Assembly: GCF_013283745.1 (NCBI RefSeq)
Contig: NZ_JABSTZ010000005.1
Span: 62,001 to 126,000 of the forward strand
Direction: 5' to 3'
Source of the DNA: Aeromicrobium stalagmiti
GTDB lineage: Bacteria; Actinomycetota; Actinomycetes; Propionibacteriales; Nocardioidaceae
DNA length: 64,000 nt
How positions within the stretch are numbered: the first letter of the stretch is position 1; every line of letters begins with the position of its first letter. The notes beneath the pieces were generated by a model. It worked only from the letters and a program-made list of their open reading frames with translations, ran no database searches and was not told the DNA's origin. The translations under genes and the position numbers were made by a program. Below are positions 27,670 through 39,521 of this stretch, one piece after another.

Positions 27670-29411
27670 GGGCCCGCGCTGGCGCCGTGCTGGCCGTGGC
27701 GGCCCTGACGCTGTCGGCCTGCGCCGGGATCCCGTCGTCGGGTCCGGTGCAGAAGGTCCGGGACGACGCGGGGCTCGGTGAGAGCACGGTGCGCTACCTG
27801 CCCGCCAAGCCGACCGAGGGCGCGTCGCCGGAGCAGGTCGTGCGGGGCTTCCTCGACGCGATGCTGGCGTTCCCTGCCTCGACACGGACCGCCGCGACCT
27901 ACCTGACACCGGGCGCCGCGACGTCGTGGAACCCGTCGAGGGGCACCAGCATCTACTCCAAGCCGGAGGTGGCCGGGCGGGTCCCGTCCACGACAGGTCT
28001 GGACGATCCGCGGGCTGCCGCCAAGGGCGCCGTCGACGTCCGGCTCGGCTTCGACGAGGAGGCAAGGCTCGACCGCCAGGGGCACTACACCCGACGGGCG
28101 AGGCCCGGCGCCGTGACCTACACGCTCGAGCAGGTCGACGGCGAGTGGCGGATCACCAACCCGCCGGACGGCATCATGATCAACCAGAAGTTCTTCACCG
28201 ACTACTACCGGTCGTTCAGCCTGTTCTTCTTCGACCGTCCCGGACGCCGCCTGGTGCCCGATCCCGTCCACCTCGTGGTGGGCGACCAGCTCGCCGCCAA
28301 CCTCGTCACCAGCCTCGTCCGTGGGCCGCGTGCCTCGATCGCCGACGGGAGCCGCAGCTATACGCCCTCGCTGGCGTCGTTGCGTCCCTCGGTGCCCGTG
28401 TCGGCCGACGGGGTGGCCGACGTCGAGTTCACGGCCGACCTGGGCGACGCGAGCGCGTCGGCGCGCGACCACCTGTCGGCACAGATCGTCTGGACCTTGC
28501 GCCAGGTGCCCGGCATCGACGCGGTGCAGGTCATCGGCGGGTCGACGCCGCTGACGTCCGAGGGGCGTGAGGTGCAGCCCATCACGGCGTGGCAGGACTA
28601 CGGCGCGGGCGACGCAGGCGGCCACGGCTACGCCCTGAGCGAGAACTCCGTCATCCAGATCGACGACGGCGAGGTCAAGCCCCTCAGCGGTGCATGGGGC
28701 CGCGATGCGCGGGGTGCGGTGCTCGTCGGGGTCTCCGACGCCGGGGTCGCCGGTGTGCTCGCCGGCCGCAGCCAGGTGCGTCTGACCAGCCGCAAGGGCA
28801 CCGGAGCGCGCACCATCACGGGCAACGACCTCATCGGACCGTGGTGGGACGACGACGGCACGCTCTGGCTGGTCGACCGCGACCAGGGCGACACCCGGGT
28901 GAGGGTGGTCGAGGGCCCCCGGTTGCGCAGGGTCGGCGTGGCGGGCCTGCGCGACGTCGACGTCGACACGTTCTCGCTGTCGCCCGACGGGACCCGCTAC
29001 GTCGTCACGTCGCCCGACGCGGGCCGCAACCGGATCCTGGCGGGCCTGGTGCTGCGCGACGCCAAGGACCGGATCCTCGGGCTCGGCACACCGCGCGAGG
29101 TCCGCACCTCGGCCCGCGGCGTGCGGTCGGCGTCGTGGGCGTCGTCGACCCAGATCGGCTTCCTGGCCGACAGTGTGTCCGGCGTCCAGGTCTACCAGGT
29201 GCCGGTCGACGGGTCCGCCACGTCCGACGACCTGGCCCGGGGCAGCGCGCTGCTGCCGGACGTCGACACCGACACCCTGGCCATCGGCCGGGGCGAGGAG
29301 CCGACGCTCTACACGACCGATGCGCGCCGGCGCCTCTGGTTCCAGTCCACCGACGGCTCGTGGCGACTGCTGAAGGCGTCCGTGACCACAGGCCTGACCT
29401 TCGGGGGCTGA
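27666..29411 (+). CDS. lpqB: lipoprotein LpqB
   Basis: 581 residues. The signal peptide ends in LTLSAC, with the lipidated cysteine at residue 19. The GerMN domain (about residues 190-300) is followed by a propeller-like C-terminal region of about 250 residues. LpqB acts with MtrB at the membrane and modulates the MtrAB signal. The ATG at 27666 overlaps the mtrB stop by four bases, and the earlier in-frame start inside mtrB is not used. The order mtrA-mtrB-lpqB is diagnostic. Confidence 0.95.
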   Translation: MRARAGAVLAVAALTLSACAGIPSSGPVQKVRDDAGLGESTVRYLPAKPTEGASPEQVVRGFLDAMLAFPASTRTAATYLTPGAATSWNPSRGTSIYSKPEVAGRVPSTTGLDDPRAAAKGAVDVRLGFDEEARLDRQGHYTRRARPGAVTYTLEQVDGEWRITNPPDGIMINQKFFTDYYRSFSLFFFDRPGRRLVPDPVHLVVGDQLAANLVTSLVRGPRASIADGSRSYTPSLASLRPSVPVSADGVADVEFTADLGDASASARDHLSAQIVWTLRQVPGIDAVQVIGGSTPLTSEGREVQPITAWQDYGAGDAGGHGYALSENSVIQIDDGEVKPLSGAWGRDARGAVLVGVSDAGVAGVLAGRSQVRLTSRKGTGARTITGNDLIGPWWDDDGTLWLVDRDQGDTRVRVVEGPRLRRVGVAGLRDVDVDTFSLSPDGTRYVVTSPDAGRNRILAGLVLRDAKDRILGLGTPREVRTSARGVRSASWASSTQIGFLADSVSGVQVYQVPVDGSATSDDLARGSALLPDVDTDTLAIGRGEEPTLYTTDARRRLWFQSTDGSWRLLKASVTTGLTFGG

Positions 29412-29471
29412 CAGTCCACAGCCGCTCGACCGGGGCTGGTCCGGCCGGGTCGAGCGGACGAGGGTGGTCAC

Positions 29472-30170
29472 GTGCGAGACGTCGTCGTCCCCCTCGCGGA
29501 CCTGGTGCTGGGTGCCCGATGTGCCGGGTGCGGCGCGATGGCACTGTCGCTCTGCCGGCCCTGCGGCATCTCCATCCGGCCTGATCCCACCGTGGCGTGG
29601 CCCGATCCCTCGCCCGACTCGCTGCGCGGCCCGGCGCCAGTGGTCCCCGTCGCCGCGGGCCTCAACACCGACGTGCTGCGGCGTGTGCTCGTGGCGTGGA
29701 AGGAGGAGGGCGCGACCCGCCTGACCGCCGTGCTCGACCTCCAGCTGGCCGCCGCGGTGGTCCCGCACCTGCGGCCCGGACGTCCCCTCGCCATCGTCCC
29801 CGTGCCGACGTCGCGGCGCAGCAGGAGGCAGCGGGGCAGCGACCTGGTCGGTGACCTCGCGCGGTCCACCGCCCGACGTCTCACGGTGACCGGCGTGGAC
29901 GCGGTGGTCGTCCCGGCGCTGGCGTACGCCCGGTCGACGCGTGACCAGGCCGGCCTGGGCGCGGCCGACCGCAGGGCCAACCTCGACGGCGCGTTCCGGC
30001 TGGATCGTCGAGATGGCCTGCAAGGCCGGGACGTCGTCGTGGTGGACGACATCCTCACCACCGGATCGACCGTGGGGGAGGCCGTCCGGGTGCTCACGGC
30101 GGCGGGTCAACGACCCCTCGGAGTGTCGGTCGTCGCGGCCACCCCGCGGCTTCCTGAGACGCGCAGATGA
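29472..30170 (+). CDS. ComF family phosphoribosyltransferase-like protein
   Basis: 232 residues. The N-terminal zinc-ribbon-like part has CAGCGAMALSLCRPCG. The C-terminal part is a PRTase fold with the PRPP loop DVVVVDDILTTGST and IVPVPTSRRSRRQRG. ComF proteins assist DNA uptake in naturally competent bacteria; in actinobacteria (Rv3242c) the role is unclear. GTG start with a GAGGGTGG ribosome site. It lies between lpqB and hpf, as in mycobacteria. Confidence 0.88.
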   Translation: MRDVVVPLADLVLGARCAGCGAMALSLCRPCGISIRPDPTVAWPDPSPDSLRGPAPVVPVAAGLNTDVLRRVLVAWKEEGATRLTAVLDLQLAAAVVPHLRPGRPLAIVPVPTSRRSRRQRGSDLVGDLARSTARRLTVTGVDAVVVPALAYARSTRDQAGLGAADRRANLDGAFRLDRRDGLQGRDVVVVDDILTTGSTVGEAVRVLTAAGQRPLGVSVVAATPRLPETRR

Positions 30171-30276
30171 ACTTGAGCCGAACACTGGCGGATCGCCCCG
30201 GGGCGGTCTACCGTCACAGATATGGCTTGACCAGCAGCGCTGCTCACAGGCGTGACACCGAGACAAGGGAGTTCCC

Positions 30277-30906
30277 ATGGAAATTGTCGTCAACGGTCGC
30301 AACAGCGAGATCTCCGAGCGCTTCAGGGAGCACGTCGAGGAGAAGCTTCTCCGGCTCGAAAAATACGACGCTCGGCAGAAAATAAATCGTGTCGAGGTCG
30401 AGGTCACGCACGAGAAGAACCCGCGCCAGCACGACACCGCCGCCAAGGTGGAGATGACCCTGCGGTCGCGCGGACCGGCCGTCCGGGCCGAGGCCACCTC
30501 GACCGACCAGCACTCGGCGCTCGACGCCGCGATCGACAAGCTCGAGTCCCGCCTGCGTCGCGCCGTCGACCGCAAGCGCATCCACCACGGCGACAAGCGC
30601 CCGACCTCGGTGGCCGAGGCCACCGCGGGCCTGCCGGTGGGAGACGACCTCCTGCGCGACGACCCCAGCGACGAGGTCCCGTTCAGCAAGGCCGGGCCGA
30701 TCGACGTCCAGGGCGACTGCCCGCTCGTCGTGCGCGAGAAGACGCACGAGGCGAGCCCCATGACCCTCGACCAGGCGATGTACGAGATGGAGCTCGTGGG
30801 GCACGACTTCTACCTGTTCCTCGAGAAGGACTCGATGCGTCCGAGCGTGGTCTACCTGCGCAAGGGCTACGACTACGGGGTCATCCACCTCGACGTCGTC
30901 GAGTGA
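30277..30906 (+). CDS. hpf: long-form ribosome hibernation promoting factor
   Basis: 209 residues. The N-terminal domain (about 1-105) is the S30AE/YfiA fold that sits in the decoding region (MEIVVNGRNSEISERFREHVEEKLLRLEKYD, read in parts). A linker and a C-terminal dimerisation domain (MTLDQAMYEMELVGHDFYLFLEKDSMRPSVVYLRKGYDYGVIHL) follow, which pairs two ribosomes into 100S particles. Strong AAGGGA ribosome site. The gene lies between comF and the regulator and close to secA. Confidence 0.95.
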   Translation: MEIVVNGRNSEISERFREHVEEKLLRLEKYDARQKINRVEVEVTHEKNPRQHDTAAKVEMTLRSRGPAVRAEATSTDQHSALDAAIDKLESRLRRAVDRKRIHHGDKRPTSVAEATAGLPVGDDLLRDDPSDEVPFSKAGPIDVQGDCPLVVREKTHEASPMTLDQAMYEMELVGHDFYLFLEKDSMRPSVVYLRKGYDYGVIHLDVVE

Positions 30907-30948
30907 GCCCTCCGCGCTCGTGCCCCGTTTCCGTGGCATGATCGTCGA

Positions 30949-31611
30949 GTGACTTCCCGGGGCGATAGCATCCGCGTCCTCTTGGTCGATGATCAGGAGC
31001 TCTTCCGACGCGGCGTCAAGATGGTGCTCGGGGCTGATGACAGCCTCGAGCTCGAAGAGGTCGACGACGGCGACAAGGCGCTCGAGCTCGTCGCGGAGAA
31101 CCCCTTCGACATCGTGCTGCTCGACGTGCGCATGCCCGGGCGCAGCGGTGTCGAGGTCTGCGCGGCGATCAAGCAGATCTCGCCGACCACGGGCATCATC
31201 ATGCTGACCGCCAGCGACGACGAGTCCGACCTCTACGAGTCCATCCGCAGCGGCGCCTCGGGCTACCTGCTCAAGGACGGGTCTACCTACGAGCAGGTGG
31301 CCGAGGCGGTCCGCCTCGTCGCGTCCGGCCAGTCGCTCATCAGCCCCAGCATGGCCACGAAGCTGCTCGACGAGTTCGTGCACATGTCCAAGAGCCCGGC
31401 ACCGACGACCAACCTCACGCCCCGCGAGCTCGGGGTGCTGCGGCACGTGGCCCGCGGGCTCAGCAACCGCGAGATCGCCGAGGAGCTGTTCATCAGCGAG
31501 AACACGGTCAAGAACCACATCCGCAACATCCTCGAGAAGCTGCAGATGAAGTCGCGCATGGAAGCGGCCATGTACGCCGTGCGCAGCAAGCTCGTCGACG
31601 ACGTCCCCTGA
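30949..31611 (+). CDS. NarL/FixJ-family response regulator
   Basis: 220 residues. A receiver domain (LLVDDQELFRRGVKMVLG, phosphoacceptor D59 in IVLLDVRMPGRSG, and GYLLKDGS) and a C-terminal LuxR-type helix-turn-helix (LTPRELGVLRHVARGLSNREIAEELFISENTVKNHIRNIL). No kinase gene is adjacent, so the partner is unknown. The GTG start has a CATGAT box six bases before it. It is conserved between hpf and secA in related actinobacteria. Confidence 0.9.
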   Translation: MTSRGDSIRVLLVDDQELFRRGVKMVLGADDSLELEEVDDGDKALELVAENPFDIVLLDVRMPGRSGVEVCAAIKQISPTTGIIMLTASDDESDLYESIRSGASGYLLKDGSTYEQVAEAVRLVASGQSLISPSMATKLLDEFVHMSKSPAPTTNLTPRELGVLRHVARGLSNREIAEELFISENTVKNHIRNILEKLQMKSRMEAAMYAVRSKLVDDVP

Positions 31612-31618
31612 CCTTCGC

Positions 31619-32836
31619 GTGACCCAGCAGCTCACGGTCCTGCAGGCCCGTCGCATCGCCCTGGCCGCGCAGGGGTTCACCCGGCCGCGGCCCGGTGTCG
31701 ACGGCGAGGTGACGTCGCGGCACGTGGCGCGGGTCGTCGAGCGCCTGGGCTTCTTCCAGATCGACTCGGTCAACGTCCTGCAGCGGGCCCACTACATGCC
31801 GCTGTTCTCACGGCTCGGGGCCTACGACGTCGAGATCCTGCACCGGGCGTCGGGCCGTGCACCGCGCCGGCTGTTCGAGTACTGGGCCCACGAGGCGGCC
31901 CTCGTCGACGTCAACCTCTGGCAGGCCTTCGGGTTCCGCATGGAGTCGGGCGCCCGCATGTGGGGCGGCATGGCACGCATTGCCGAGGAGCAGCCGGCGT
32001 TCGTCGAGTGGGTGCTCGACGAGGTGCGGGCCAACGGCCCCCTGACGGCCCGCGAGATCGAGCACGACGTCCCGCGTGAGAAGGACGGCTGGGGCTGGAA
32101 CTGGTCCGAGGTCAAGCTGGCCCTGGAGTACCTCTTCTACAAGGGACGGGTCACCGCGGCACGCCGCAACTCAGCGTTCGAGCGGGTCTACGACCTGCCC
32201 GAGCGGGTGATCCCGCCCGCCCAGATGGCCGCCCCGCCGCTGGACTCCGCAGAGGCCCACCGGGTGCTGGTCAGCCATGCCGCGGCGGCGCTGGGCGTCG
32301 GGACGGCGCAGTGCCTGCGTGACTACTTCCGGATGGACCCCGCGTCGACCAAGGCGGCCATCGAGGACCTCGTCGAGACCGGCGAGCTGCTGCCGGCGAC
32401 CATCGCGGGCTGGCGCCGTCCGGCCTATCTGCACCGTGACGCGGTGCAGCCCCGCAAGGTCTCCGCGCGTGCGCTGCTCAGCCCGTTCGACCCCTTGGTC
32501 TTCGAACGGACGCGGGCCGAGCAGCTCTTCGGCTTCCGCTACCGCATCGAGATCTACGTGCCGGCGAAGAAGCGCGTCCACGGCTACTACGTGCTGCCGT
32601 TCCTGCTGGGTGACCGCCTCGTCGCCCGGGTCGACCTCAAGGCGGACCGGCAGGCCGGCGTCCTGCTCGTCCACGGCGCCTGGGCCGAGTCGCACGCCCC
32701 GTCCCACACCGCCGCCGAGCTCGCCGACGAGCTGCGGCTCCTGGCCCGCTGGCTCGGCCTCGACACCGTGTCACCACCGGTGAAGGGGGATCTGGCCGGG
32801 GAACTCACAGCCGCCCTTGCCTCTGATCTAGACTGA
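31619..32836 (+). CDS. winged-helix DNA glycosylase, YcaQ/AlkX (HTH_42) family
   Basis: 405 residues. The family opens helices around damaged bases; Escherichia coli YcaQ removes crosslinked or alkylated bases. The [21 protein letters not shown] motif near residue 50 is the family active-site region, with the QxD element. Three winged-helix parts follow. The frame starts eight bases after the regulator stop (GTG). Substrate range cannot be told from the sequence. Confidence 0.85.
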   Translation: MTQQLTVLQARRIALAAQGFTRPRPGVDGEVTSRHVARVVERLGFFQIDSVNVLQRAHYMPLFSRLGAYDVEILHRASGRAPRRLFEYWAHEAALVDVNLWQAFGFRMESGARMWGGMARIAEEQPAFVEWVLDEVRANGPLTAREIEHDVPREKDGWGWNWSEVKLALEYLFYKGRVTAARRNSAFERVYDLPERVIPPAQMAAPPLDSAEAHRVLVSHAAAALGVGTAQCLRDYFRMDPASTKAAIEDLVETGELLPATIAGWRRPAYLHRDAVQPRKVSARALLSPFDPLVFERTRAEQLFGFRYRIEIYVPAKKRVHGYYVLPFLLGDRLVARVDLKADRQAGVLLVHGAWAESHAPSHTAAELADELRLLARWLGLDTVSPPVKGDLAGELTAALASDLD

Positions 32837-32886
32837 CAAGGCTCACAGACTTATCTCGAGTTCCCGCCGTTTCAGGAGTGCATTTC

Positions 32887-35619
<2,733 letters not shown>

Positions 35620-35625
35620 GGCCGG

Positions 35626-36108
35626 TCAGGCCCAGGTGAGCGCGGTGCAGCGCCACACCTGGTCGCCGCGGTGCGTCGTCTGCAGCTCGAGGCGCACCGC
35701 GATGGCGCGCGAGCGTCCGCGGTGCACCATGCGCCCGGCGACCTCGGCCGCCTCGTCGTGCACCATCGCGACGTGCACGGAGACGATCCGTGCGCCTCGG
35801 CCCGACCGTGCGCGCAGGGGCACGCGGGCGTGCGCCGTCAGACGTGTCGTCAGCTGGGCATAGACGTCGGGAGCCATCCACGCGGCCATCTGGCGGACGG
35901 GGCGCTCGCCGGACAGGACCTCGACGAGGGCCTGCATGAATCGAGCCGACCGCTCGCGGATGGGGCGTGCGTCGCCGCGCTCGACGGGCACGGGAAGCAC
36001 CGGCGTCATGCCGGGGAACGGCAGCGGGATCTGCCCTGATGCCGGTTCGACCGGGTCGGCGAACGAGGGGTGCACGGACGGGGCGATCAGGGCGGTGGCG
36101 GTCTTCAT
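35626..36108 (-). CDS. Rv3235-like conserved protein
   Basis: 160 residues. An N-terminal Pro-rich segment is followed by a compact domain (RPIRERSARFMQALVEVLSGERPVRQMAAWM, and a C-terminal RIVSVHVAMVHDEAAEVAGRMVHRGRSRAIAVRLE, read in parts) seen in actinobacterial Rv3235-like proteins next to secA. Function unknown. The ATG at 36108 overlaps the LysM gene stop by four bases, so the two are co-translated. The stop lies six bases from the secA stop (convergent). Confidence 0.75.
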   Translation of the reverse strand: MKTATALIAPSVHPSFADPVEPASGQIPLPFPGMTPVLPVPVERGDARPIRERSARFMQALVEVLSGERPVRQMAAWMAPDVYAQLTTRLTAHARVPLRARSGRGARIVSVHVAMVHDEAAEVAGRMVHRGRSRAIAVRLELQTTHRGDQVWRCTALTWA

Positions 36109-36707
36109 GGGCGGTCCTTCCCGCGAGGTGGAGTGAGGCGTTGGCCGGGGAAGATCTGGTCGGGGTCGGTCCCGATGACGGTGTCGTTGCTGCGGTGCCA
36201 GTCGCGCGTGGCGCTGGCGACGTCGGCGTCCGTCGCCCCCGGGGGCAGCGATCGCGAGGCGATGTCCCAGAGGGTGTCGCCTGCTCGCACGACGACCACG
36301 CCGGCAGAGGGTGCGCGGTGTGCGGTCGTCGTGACGCCGGAGGGTCGGTCGGGCAGCCGCAGGCCGTCGAGCGAGTGGGGGGTGTCGTCGCGGGGGCTCG
36401 CTCCCTGCTCGGCGTGGGCAGGGGCGATCGTCAAGGCCCCGACGGCTCCGACGAACACGGCTCGCCGCACGAAGCCGGGCGTGATCGCTCGGGCCAGTCG
36501 GGAGGTGCGGCCGGTCAGCGAGAGGGCGGCGACGACCAGCGCCCACGTCGACAGCGTCAGCTGCACCAGCGAGCCGAGCGCCAGCAGCGCGGCGGGGAAC
36601 GACGGCCCGCCCAGGTCGCGGACCAGGCCGCTCGCCTCGGGCCCGAGCACGTACGCGCCGGCGGCGGCGATCGCTGTGACCAGCCATCCACCCCGTGTGA
36701 GATGCAT
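36105..36707 (-). CDS. LysM-domain membrane protein
   Basis: 200 residues. Membrane segments at about 8-24, 37-66 and 90-105 precede an outer region that ends in a LysM domain (VVVVRAGDTLWDIASRSLPPGATDADVASATRDWHRSNDTVIGTDPDQIFPGQRLTPP, in parts), which binds peptidoglycan. I chose the ATG at 36707 because an AAAGGTGA ribosome site precedes it; the ATG at 36779 would put a repeat-rich control region inside the gene. It is the first gene of a two-gene unit with the Rv3235-like protein. Confidence 0.8.
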   Translation of the reverse strand: MHLTRGGWLVTAIAAAGAYVLGPEASGLVRDLGGPSFPAALLALGSLVQLTLSTWALVVAALSLTGRTSRLARAITPGFVRRAVFVGAVGALTIAPAHAEQGASPRDDTPHSLDGLRLPDRPSGVTTTAHRAPSAGVVVVRAGDTLWDIASRSLPPGATDADVASATRDWHRSNDTVIGTDPDQIFPGQRLTPPRGKDRP

Positions 36708-36724
36708 CCGAATCACCTTTGATG

Positions 36725-36766
36725 ACGTTTGAGAACGTTTGATGTCAGAAAAGACTGTTTGAGAAC
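36725..36766. promoter_or_regulatory. GTTTGAGAAC direct repeats in LysM upstream region
   Basis: GTTTGAGAAC occurs at 36727-36736 and 36757-36766, 30 bp apart (about three helical turns), with a third partial copy (ACGTTTGA) at 36735. These sit 20-60 bp upstream of the LysM gene on the minus strand and before the divergent gene at 36837. They look like a regulator site. They do not match the palindromic GAAC-N4-GTTC LexA box. Confidence 0.45.
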
Positions 36767-36836
36767 ATCTGTCAACCATGGTCGCGGCGGGCTGGGGACA
36801 CTGTCACGGGCCTGCAGGATTCGGTAGCGTGCCGGT

Positions 36837-37340
36837 GTGCGCTGGGACCGACTGTTCGACGACCTGGAGGGCCAGGCCGCCGACCTCGAGCTCGCGGAGC
36901 GTGACGCCCTGGTCGGTGAGCTGCGGGACGGCGACTGGGCCGAGACGTCGTGGCGCGACCTGCTCGGCGGCCGGGTCGCGATCGAGGTCCGCGGAGCCGG
37001 ACGCCTCGACGGGGTCGTCTCGCTCGTCAACGAGGCGATCATCCGGCTCGAGGGGGATGCCGCCGACCACGTGGTCGCGACGAGAGCCGTCACCGCGGTC
37101 CACGAGGCGCAGCGGCGGGCCGACGAGCCGTCCCTGGTGGGGGCGCGGCTGGGCTGGGGTCAGGTGCTCCGCGCGCTGAGGGACGCCGGCGAGGAGATCA
37201 GGATCCGGCTCGTCGACGGCTCGTCACGCGACGGGGTGGTCGACGTCGTCGGGCGTGACTTCGTCAGGCTGCGCATGGCGTCGGGCCGCGACCAGGTCGT
37301 CGTGTGGACCGCGATCGCCGTGGTCAGTGGTCGGACGTGA
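36837..37340 (+). CDS. conserved actinobacterial protein
   Basis: 167 residues, soluble, acidic N-terminal helix (MRWDRLFDDLEGQAADLELAERDALVGELRDGDW, in parts) and a C-terminal half of short beta strands. No family function known to me. GTG start, six bases after TAGCGT, so probably leaderless. Its last 17 bases overlap the end of the convergent BldC-like gene. It is conserved near secA in related genomes by my recollection. Confidence 0.65.
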   Translation: MRWDRLFDDLEGQAADLELAERDALVGELRDGDWAETSWRDLLGGRVAIEVRGAGRLDGVVSLVNEAIIRLEGDAADHVVATRAVTAVHEAQRRADEPSLVGARLGWGQVLRALRDAGEEIRIRLVDGSSRDGVVDVVGRDFVRLRMASGRDQVVVWTAIAVVSGRT

Positions 37341-37563
37341 CGTCGTCGTCGGCCTCGACGATGTCGTTGGCCTCGGCGCGCGCGTACTGGCGCGAGATGT
37401 AGTCCTCGAGCTGGTCGTTCTCGATGCGCCACTGGCCGCGTCCACCGATCTGGATGCCGCGCAGGTCGCCTGACCGCACGAGCGCATAGACCTGACGGAC
37501 CGTGACGTTGAGGATCTCGGCGACGTCAGCCAGCGTGAGGAACCGCGGGCTGGGAGGTGGCAT
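37324..37563 (-). CDS. BldC-like helix-turn-helix DNA-binding protein
   Basis: 79 residues. The MerR/excisionase-type winged helix of the BldC group: FLTLADVAEILNVTVRQVYALVRSGDLRGIQIGGRGQWRIENDQLEDYISRQY (in parts), followed by an acidic tail. BldC-type proteins are small developmental regulators that bind DNA in head-to-tail arrays. It lies close to the SAF gene of the tad system on the opposite strand and could regulate it, which is inference. Confidence 0.85.
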   Translation of the reverse strand: MPPPSPRFLTLADVAEILNVTVRQVYALVRSGDLRGIQIGGRGQWRIENDQLEDYISRQYARAEANDIVEADDDVTSDH

Positions 37564-37671
37564 GCAGCCAGTTTCCCACGACAGGGTGTCAAAGCGGACG
37601 TGGGTCCTGACGACCTGTGGACATGTGGGCAGGGGGTGGACGCCACGGCGGATGGTCGGTAGAACCTTTCC

Positions 37672-38328
37672 ATGACGAACTGGCGGGGGCCTGGGGAATC
37701 AGGCAGGACGACACGACTGCGCATCCGACGATGGCGCGATCCGCGGCTGGTGCTGGGCATCCTGCTGGTGCTCGGCGCCACGGTGCTGGGCGCGCGGGTC
37801 GCCGCGGCGAGCGACGACTCGGTCGAGTACTGGTCGGTGAGCAAGCAGGTGCGTCCCGGCGACCCGGTCCTCGCCGAGCACCTCGAGCCCGCCCGGGTGC
37901 GGCTGTCGGGTGGGGCCGCCGGCAACTACGTGCGGATCGACGAGGAGTTCGAGGCGCCGCTCGACGACCTGGTGTGGGCCCACGGCCTGGGGTCGGGATC
38001 GCTCGTCGGCAAGGACGCCGTGGTGAAGCGGTCGGCCGTCACGCTCAGCCAGCTGCCCCTGAGCGTGACGGACGGTGCCGCGCCGGCCGACCTGTCCCGC
38101 GGCGACCTGGTCGACGTGTGGGTGGGGCCCGGGCCCGGCGACGAGCCGGGTGGCAAGGCGGTCCGCGTGCTGGAGTCCGTCCGCGTCCTGCAGTCCGGGG
38201 GTGATGCGGCGGCCGCGAGCGGCTCGCTGGCCCAGACGGTGCTCGTCGAGGTCGACGAGGTCAGCCTGGGCCGCTCGGTCATCAGCACGGTCGCCTCGGG
38301 CCACGTCACGCTCGTGCGGGTGACGTGA
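37672..38328 (+). CDS. SAF-domain protein of Tad pilus locus (CpaB/RcpC-like)
   Basis: 218 residues. One N-terminal membrane segment (about 26-45) and a SAF/FlgA-like beta-clip domain (residues 50-115: YWSVSKQVRPGDPVLAEHLEPARVRL, and GKDAVVKRSAVTLSQLPLSV). CpaB/RcpC proteins belong to the Tad pilus assembly path. The ATG follows TAGAAC by six bases. It is followed by the CpaE-like gene after one base, so the two are coupled. Their usual downstream partner cpaF lies 13.8 kb away in this genome. Confidence 0.75.
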   Translation: MTNWRGPGESGRTTRLRIRRWRDPRLVLGILLVLGATVLGARVAAASDDSVEYWSVSKQVRPGDPVLAEHLEPARVRLSGGAAGNYVRIDEEFEAPLDDLVWAHGLGSGSLVGKDAVVKRSAVTLSQLPLSVTDGAAPADLSRGDLVDVWVGPGPGDEPGGKAVRVLESVRVLQSGGDAAAASGSLAQTVLVEVDEVSLGRSVISTVASGHVTLVRVT

Positions 38329-38329
38329 C

Positions 38330-39481
38330 ATGGACGTCGTGATCGCCGCAGGTGACGCAGCGTGGGAGTCCGCGGCCATCGGCGAGGTCGAGGCGTCGTC
38401 GGTGATCCGGCTCGTGCGTCGCTGCGTCGACGTGGCCGACCTGCTGGCCACGGCCGAGACGGGCCGGGCCGCCGCGGCACTCGTGTCCGTCGACCTCCCG
38501 GGCATCGACGTCGACGCGGTCCACCGGCTCGAGCGATCCGGCGTCAGGGTGGCCGCGGTCGCGGGCGATGCCGCACGGTGCGAGGCCCTCGGCATCGTCC
38601 GGCAGCTCCGGCTGGGTTCGCTCGACGAGATCGCGCGAGAAGCCCCGACCACCGCCCGGCCCGAGCCGGGGCGGGTCGCTCCGGTGGTCGCGGTGTGGGG
38701 GCCGAACGGTGCTCCCGGACGCAGCACCGTCGCCCTGGGGCTGGCGTCGGCCGCGGCGGCACGCGGGGTCGACACGGTGCTGGTCGACGCCGACACCCAC
38801 GGCGGTGCCCAGGGCCAGCTGCTCAGCGTGCTCGACGACGTCTCCGGCCTCGTCGCCGCCTGCCGCGCCGCCAACCAGGGCCGCGGCCACGAGGTCGCCG
38901 ACCACTTGCTCGACATCGATCCCGGACTGCGGCTGCTCTCGGGCCTCCCACGGGCCGACATGTGGCCGCAGGTCCGCCCCGGTGCCCTCGACGTCGTCCT
39001 GGCGCAGCTGCGGTCGCACGCGGGTCTCGTCGTGGTCGACTGCGCCTTCTCGCTCGAGCCCGGCGGTGCGCCCGGTGGGGCAGGTCGCAACCAGACGACG
39101 CTCCAGGTGATCGAGCAGGCCGACCTCGCGGTCGTGGTCGGGCGTCCCGACCCGGTCGGGCTGGCCCGTCTGGTGCGCGGTCTGCACGAGCTCGCGGAGA
39201 CCGCTCCCGGCCTCGACGTGCTCGTTGCGGTCAACATGGTGCGGACGACGCTCGGCTGGGGCGAGCGCGACATCCGCGCGATGATCGCCCGGCTCGCCGG
39301 CCTCGAACCGGCCGCGTGCCTGCCGTTCGACCAGTCGGGGCTCGATCTTGCGGCCGTGAGCGGCCGGACCCCTCGGGAGGCCGCGCCCTCGTCACCGTTC
39401 GTGGCTCGGGTCGAGGTGCTCGCGGCCCATGTCCTCGATCGCGTCTCACCCCCGGCGATGCTTGCGCTGTCCGACAGGTGA
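38330..39481 (+). CDS. CpaE/Ssd-like ATPase of Tad pilus locus
   Basis: 383 residues. A degenerate receiver-like N-terminus (residues 1-110), then a MinD/ParA-type ATPase with a deviant Walker A, WGPNGAPGRSTVALGLA, and LVDADTHGGAQGQLL. In mycobacteria the orthologous ssd gene directly precedes cpaF-tadB-tadC; in caulobacters CpaE localises the pilus machine. Here it is followed instead by a WS/DGAT-like gene, which suggests that the operon was separated. Confidence 0.8.
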   Translation: MDVVIAAGDAAWESAAIGEVEASSVIRLVRRCVDVADLLATAETGRAAAALVSVDLPGIDVDAVHRLERSGVRVAAVAGDAARCEALGIVRQLRLGSLDEIAREAPTTARPEPGRVAPVVAVWGPNGAPGRSTVALGLASAAAARGVDTVLVDADTHGGAQGQLLSVLDDVSGLVAACRAANQGRGHEVADHLLDIDPGLRLLSGLPRADMWPQVRPGALDVVLAQLRSHAGLVVVDCAFSLEPGGAPGGAGRNQTTLQVIEQADLAVVVGRPDPVGLARLVRGLHELAETAPGLDVLVAVNMVRTTLGWGERDIRAMIARLAGLEPAACLPFDQSGLDLAAVSGRTPREAAPSSPFVARVEVLAAHVLDRVSPPAMLALSDR

Positions 39482-39521
39482 CCCGGTGGTAACTTCTGTG
39501 CAGGTCGTCACGAGGAGAGAC

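Noticed and set aside
27045..30761. A 1238-codon open frame on the minus strand across mtrB, lpqB, comF and hpf
   Set aside because: It is the antisense shadow of well-known genes in GC-rich DNA; its translation is low in complexity and matches nothing.
36725..36766. LexA (SOS) box
   Set aside because: The sites are direct repeats GTTTGAGAAC and do not form the GAAC-N4-GTTC palindrome.
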